DNA from: Nocardia rhamnosiphila NBRC 108938
GTDB lineage: Bacteria > Actinomycetota > Actinomycetes > Mycobacteriales > Mycobacteriaceae
Length of the DNA stretch: 64,000 nt
Direction of reading: 5' to 3'
NCBI RefSeq assembly: GCF_000720425.1
Contig: NZ_JOAJ01000003.1
Coordinates: 310,001 to 374,000, forward strand
Positions 61,956 through 64,000 of this stretch are shown piece by piece. The position numbers and the translations under genes were made by a program. Each line of letters opens with the position of its first letter. Position 1 is the stretch's first letter. Below the pieces are notes generated by a model, which did not search any database, was not told the DNA's origin, and worked only from the letters and a program-made list of their open reading frames with translations.

Positions 61956-63341
61956 TCAGCGCTCCAGGAGCGCAAGGCATTCCACATGGTGGGTGGCCGG
62001 AAAGGCGTCGAAGGCGCGCAATGCGGTCAGTCCGTAGCCGGCGTCCAGGTACAGGCGCAGATCCCGGGCGAACGACGCCGGATCACAGCCGATGTGCACG
62101 ATCCGGTCCGGCGCCGCGGCGGCCACGGCGTGCACCACGGGTTTGCCGGCCCCGGCCCGTGGCGGATCGAGTACCACCACCTGCGGCCGTGGGTGATGGT
62201 GTCCGGCCGCCCACTGCTCCACCCGTCCGGTGCGCAGCTCCAGCCACGGCAGATCGCCCAGGGCGGCGTGACCGTCGGCGACCGCGGCCGGTGCGGATTC
62301 CAGCGCCCGCACGGCGCCGGTCGGGCCGACCTGTTCGGCCAGGCGCGCAGCGAAAACTCCCGCGCCGCTGTACAGATCCCACGCCGTCGCACCCACGCCC
62401 GGATCGGCCCAGCCGGCGACGATATCCGAATAGCACTGCGCGGCACCGCGGTGCGCCTGCCAGAACCCGGCCGCCGACACCTCCCAACGCCGGCCGGCCA
62501 CGTACTGGACGGCCCGGCCGCTGCCCTCGACCACCCATTCGTCGCGGTCGGTGTGAGCGGCGGCGCGCCGGGCCGCCGTGCGCCGCCGCTGCGCGCCCGG
62601 CGTCTCCGGCTCCGCGCCGACTCGGCTCGTGCCGTCCCGCGGCCCGCGTGCGCGCCCGCCCCGCCCGTCGGCCCGGCTCCCGGGGCCGGAACGGCCGCCG
62701 TGCCGATCACCGCCGCGCCGGCCGGTCTCGGGTACCGGCGGGGCGATTTCGACGATATGCCGGGCCCCGGTGTCGTCGACCGCGATCACCAGCTCCGCGC
62801 CGGGCATCCAGCGGCGCCCGTCGATATCGTCCAGGGCGCCGGGCACGGGTTGCGGACAGCGCAGGTCGGTCAGCACTCCGGTACTGCGGTATCGATGCAC
62901 ACCGGCCCGGCCCTCCGGATCCACCGCGAGCCGGATCCGGGTGCGCCAGCCGCCGGTGCGATCGCCGGAACCGGTGATGGGTTCCACCTCGACCGCGCGT
63001 TCGATACCGGTGATGCGGCGCAACTGTTCGGCCACGACCGCGCCCTTCAGCTGCCGCTGCGCCGCCGCGGTGGCAAAGGAGAAATCGCAGCATCCCGCCC
63101 CACCCGGCCCCGATACCGGGCAGGTGGCGGGGATCCGGTCCGGTGATGCCTCGAGGATCTCCACGGCCTCGGCCCGGCAGAACGCGCCGCCGCGATCTTC
63201 GGTGACCCGGGCCCGCACGAGCTCACCGGGCAGGCCGTGCCGGACGAACATCACCCGGCCCTCATGGCGTGCCACACAGAGTCCGCCGTGCCCGGGCGGC
63301 CCGAGCCGTACCGACAGCACTTCATCGCGCCACGAACTCAT
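61956..63341 (-). CDS. TRAM-domain class I RNA (uracil-5)-methyltransferase, TrmA/RlmD-like
   Basis: 461 aa SAM-dependent enzyme. N-terminal TRAM domain (LSVRLGPPGHGGLCVARHEG; residues 8-60), a four-Cys iron-sulfur-like pattern limited to CPVSGPGGAGCCD, SAM motif AWDLYSGAGVFAARLAEQVG, VVVLDPPRAGAG, and the catalytic Cys in IVHIGCDPASFARDL. About 65 Arg/Gly-rich low-complexity residues are inserted near residues 205-270. The target (tRNA or 23S rRNA) cannot be chosen. It lies 6 nt downstream of the permease gene, in one operon. Confidence 0.88.
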   Translation of the reverse strand: MSSWRDEVLSVRLGPPGHGGLCVARHEGRVMFVRHGLPGELVRARVTEDRGGAFCRAEAVEILEASPDRIPATCPVSGPGGAGCCDFSFATAAAQRQLKGAVVAEQLRRITGIERAVEVEPITGSGDRTGGWRTRIRLAVDPEGRAGVHRYRSTGVLTDLRCPQPVPGALDDIDGRRWMPGAELVIAVDDTGARHIVEIAPPVPETGRRGGDRHGGRSGPGSRADGRGGRARGPRDGTSRVGAEPETPGAQRRRTAARRAAAHTDRDEWVVEGSGRAVQYVAGRRWEVSAAGFWQAHRGAAQCYSDIVAGWADPGVGATAWDLYSGAGVFAARLAEQVGPTGAVRALESAPAAVADGHAALGDLPWLELRTGRVEQWAAGHHHPRPQVVVLDPPRAGAGKPVVHAVAAAAPDRIVHIGCDPASFARDLRLYLDAGYGLTALRAFDAFPATHHVECLALLER

Positions 63342-63347
63342 CGGACC

Positions 63348-64000
63348 TCACCCATTGTCGCCGTAGCCGCGCCGTACCGCGCCCGGTGCCGCGGGTTCGC
63401 CCGCCGCACGGGCGCGCGCCGAGGAACTCAGCTGCCACGGCACGCTGGTCACCATCACGCCCGGTTCGAACAGCAACCGGCCCTTCAACCGCAACGCGCT
63501 CTGATTGTGCAGCACCTGCTCCCACCAGTGCCCGACCACGTATTCGGGGATGAAGACGGTCACCACATCGCGCGGCGCGTCCTTGCGGACCCGCTTCACA
63601 TATTCGAGCACCGGTTTGGTGATCTCTCGGTAGGGCGATTCGATCACCTTCAACGGGACCGGATTGTCGCTCTTCTCCCAGTCCCGCACGAGTGCCCGGG
63701 TGTCGTCCTCGTCGACGTTCACCGTGATCGCCTCGAGGGTATCCGGGCGCCCCGCCCGCGCGTAGGCCAGTGCCCGGCGGGTCGGCAGGTGCAGTTTCGA
63801 CACCAGGACGATCGAATGGGTCCGGCTCGGCAGGACCCCGTCCCATTCGTGTTCTTCCAGTTCCCGGGCCACCGAGTTGTAGTGGTGGTGGATCATCTTC
63901 ATGATCACGAAGATCACCGCCATGGTCACGATGGCGATCCAGGCGCCGGCGAAGAACTTCGTCACCAGCACGATCACCAGGACGGCCCCGGTGGCGACCA
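63348..64000 (-). CDS. APC-superfamily permease, C-terminal part (5' end outside window)
   Basis: 217 codons visible; the start is beyond base 64000. It begins with membrane helices (VATGAVLVIVLVTKFFAGAW then IAIVTMAVIFVIMKMIHHHY) and continues with a soluble C-terminal domain (PSRTHSIVLVSKLHLPTRRA; VVTVFIPEYVVGHWWEQVLH) with ARELEEHEWDGVL between. This organisation matches actinobacterial amino-acid-permease-like proteins such as Rv2690c, whose cytosolic tail resembles a universal-stress-like fold. Substrate unknown. Confidence 0.85.
   Translation of the reverse strand, partial: VATGAVLVIVLVTKFFAGAWIAIVTMAVIFVIMKMIHHHYNSVARELEEHEWDGVLPSRTHSIVLVSKLHLPTRRALAYARAGRPDTLEAITVNVDEDDTRALVRDWEKSDNPVPLKVIESPYREITKPVLEYVKRVRKDAPRDVVTVFIPEYVVGHWWEQVLHNQSALRLKGRLLFEPGVMVTSVPWQLSSSARARAAGEPAAPGAVRRGYGDNG

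Noticed and set aside
1..64000. CRISPR arrays, insertion sequences, prophage or integrase genes
   Set aside because: No regularly spaced repeats, transposase, integrase or terminal inverted repeats were seen; the only repeats are the SulP duplication and the small dxs repeats.

Overview
The window looks like a chromosome segment of a mycolic-acid actinomycete, most likely Nocardia or a close relative. The base composition is very GC-rich, GTG starts and 4-nt start/stop overlaps are common, and several genes appear leaderless. Two blocks follow, as I remember it, the Mycobacterium tuberculosis gene order: ruvBAC, yebC, pdxT, tesB, pdxS, nudix, pimA, patA, pgsA, HIT, thrS (about Rv2592c-Rv2614c), and GNAT, zapE, RibD-like, hydrolase, aftC, msrB, hemQ, hemY, hemE, DUF3000, RNase D, dxs, then an rRNA-type methyltransferase and an APC permease (about Rv2669-Rv2690c). 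The genus is an inference from gene content and was not tested by a search.

Layout. 1-18 kb: recombination (ruvBAC), B6 synthesis (pdxT/pdxS) and the phosphatidylinositol-mannoside pathway (pgsA1, patA, pimA), with small accessory insertions (macro-domain protein, ArsR plus SRPBCC pair, SDR plus LysR). 18-23 kb: two tandem SulP transporter/beta-carbonic anhydrase fusion genes with duplicated 5' leaders. 24-26.7 kb: a kinase-like phosphotransferase and a P450 without an EXXR arginine. 26.9-35 kb: a tightly overlapping six-gene operon (bioY, adenylate-forming ligase, thiolase, bioM, bioN, second ligase) divergent from a biotin-sulfoxide-reductase-like molybdoenzyme, with a BioQ-type palindrome between them. 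36.4-37.1 kb: four tRNA genes (Val-CAC on minus; Gly-GCC, Cys-GCA, Val-GAC on plus). 37-46 kb: an accessory stretch with a baeRF-like protein, a sigma-region-4/TnsA-like fusion, a TetR-controlled FAD monooxygenase, a membrane-anchored CoiA-like coiled-coil protein, a LysR regulator and a monooxygenase with a very long disordered tail. 46.5-64 kb: the second conserved block.

How the genes work together. pgsA1, patA and pimA make and mannosylate/acylate phosphatidylinositol; aftC builds arabinan; hemE, hemY and hemQ fit the coproporphyrin-dependent haem route; dxs feeds isoprenoids; pdxS and pdxT form one PLP synthase. The most unusual unit is the biotin region: ECF uptake genes interleaved with CoA-ligase and thiolase genes, next to an enzyme that could reduce biotin sulfoxide. 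No rRNA operon, insertion sequence, prophage or CRISPR array was seen.
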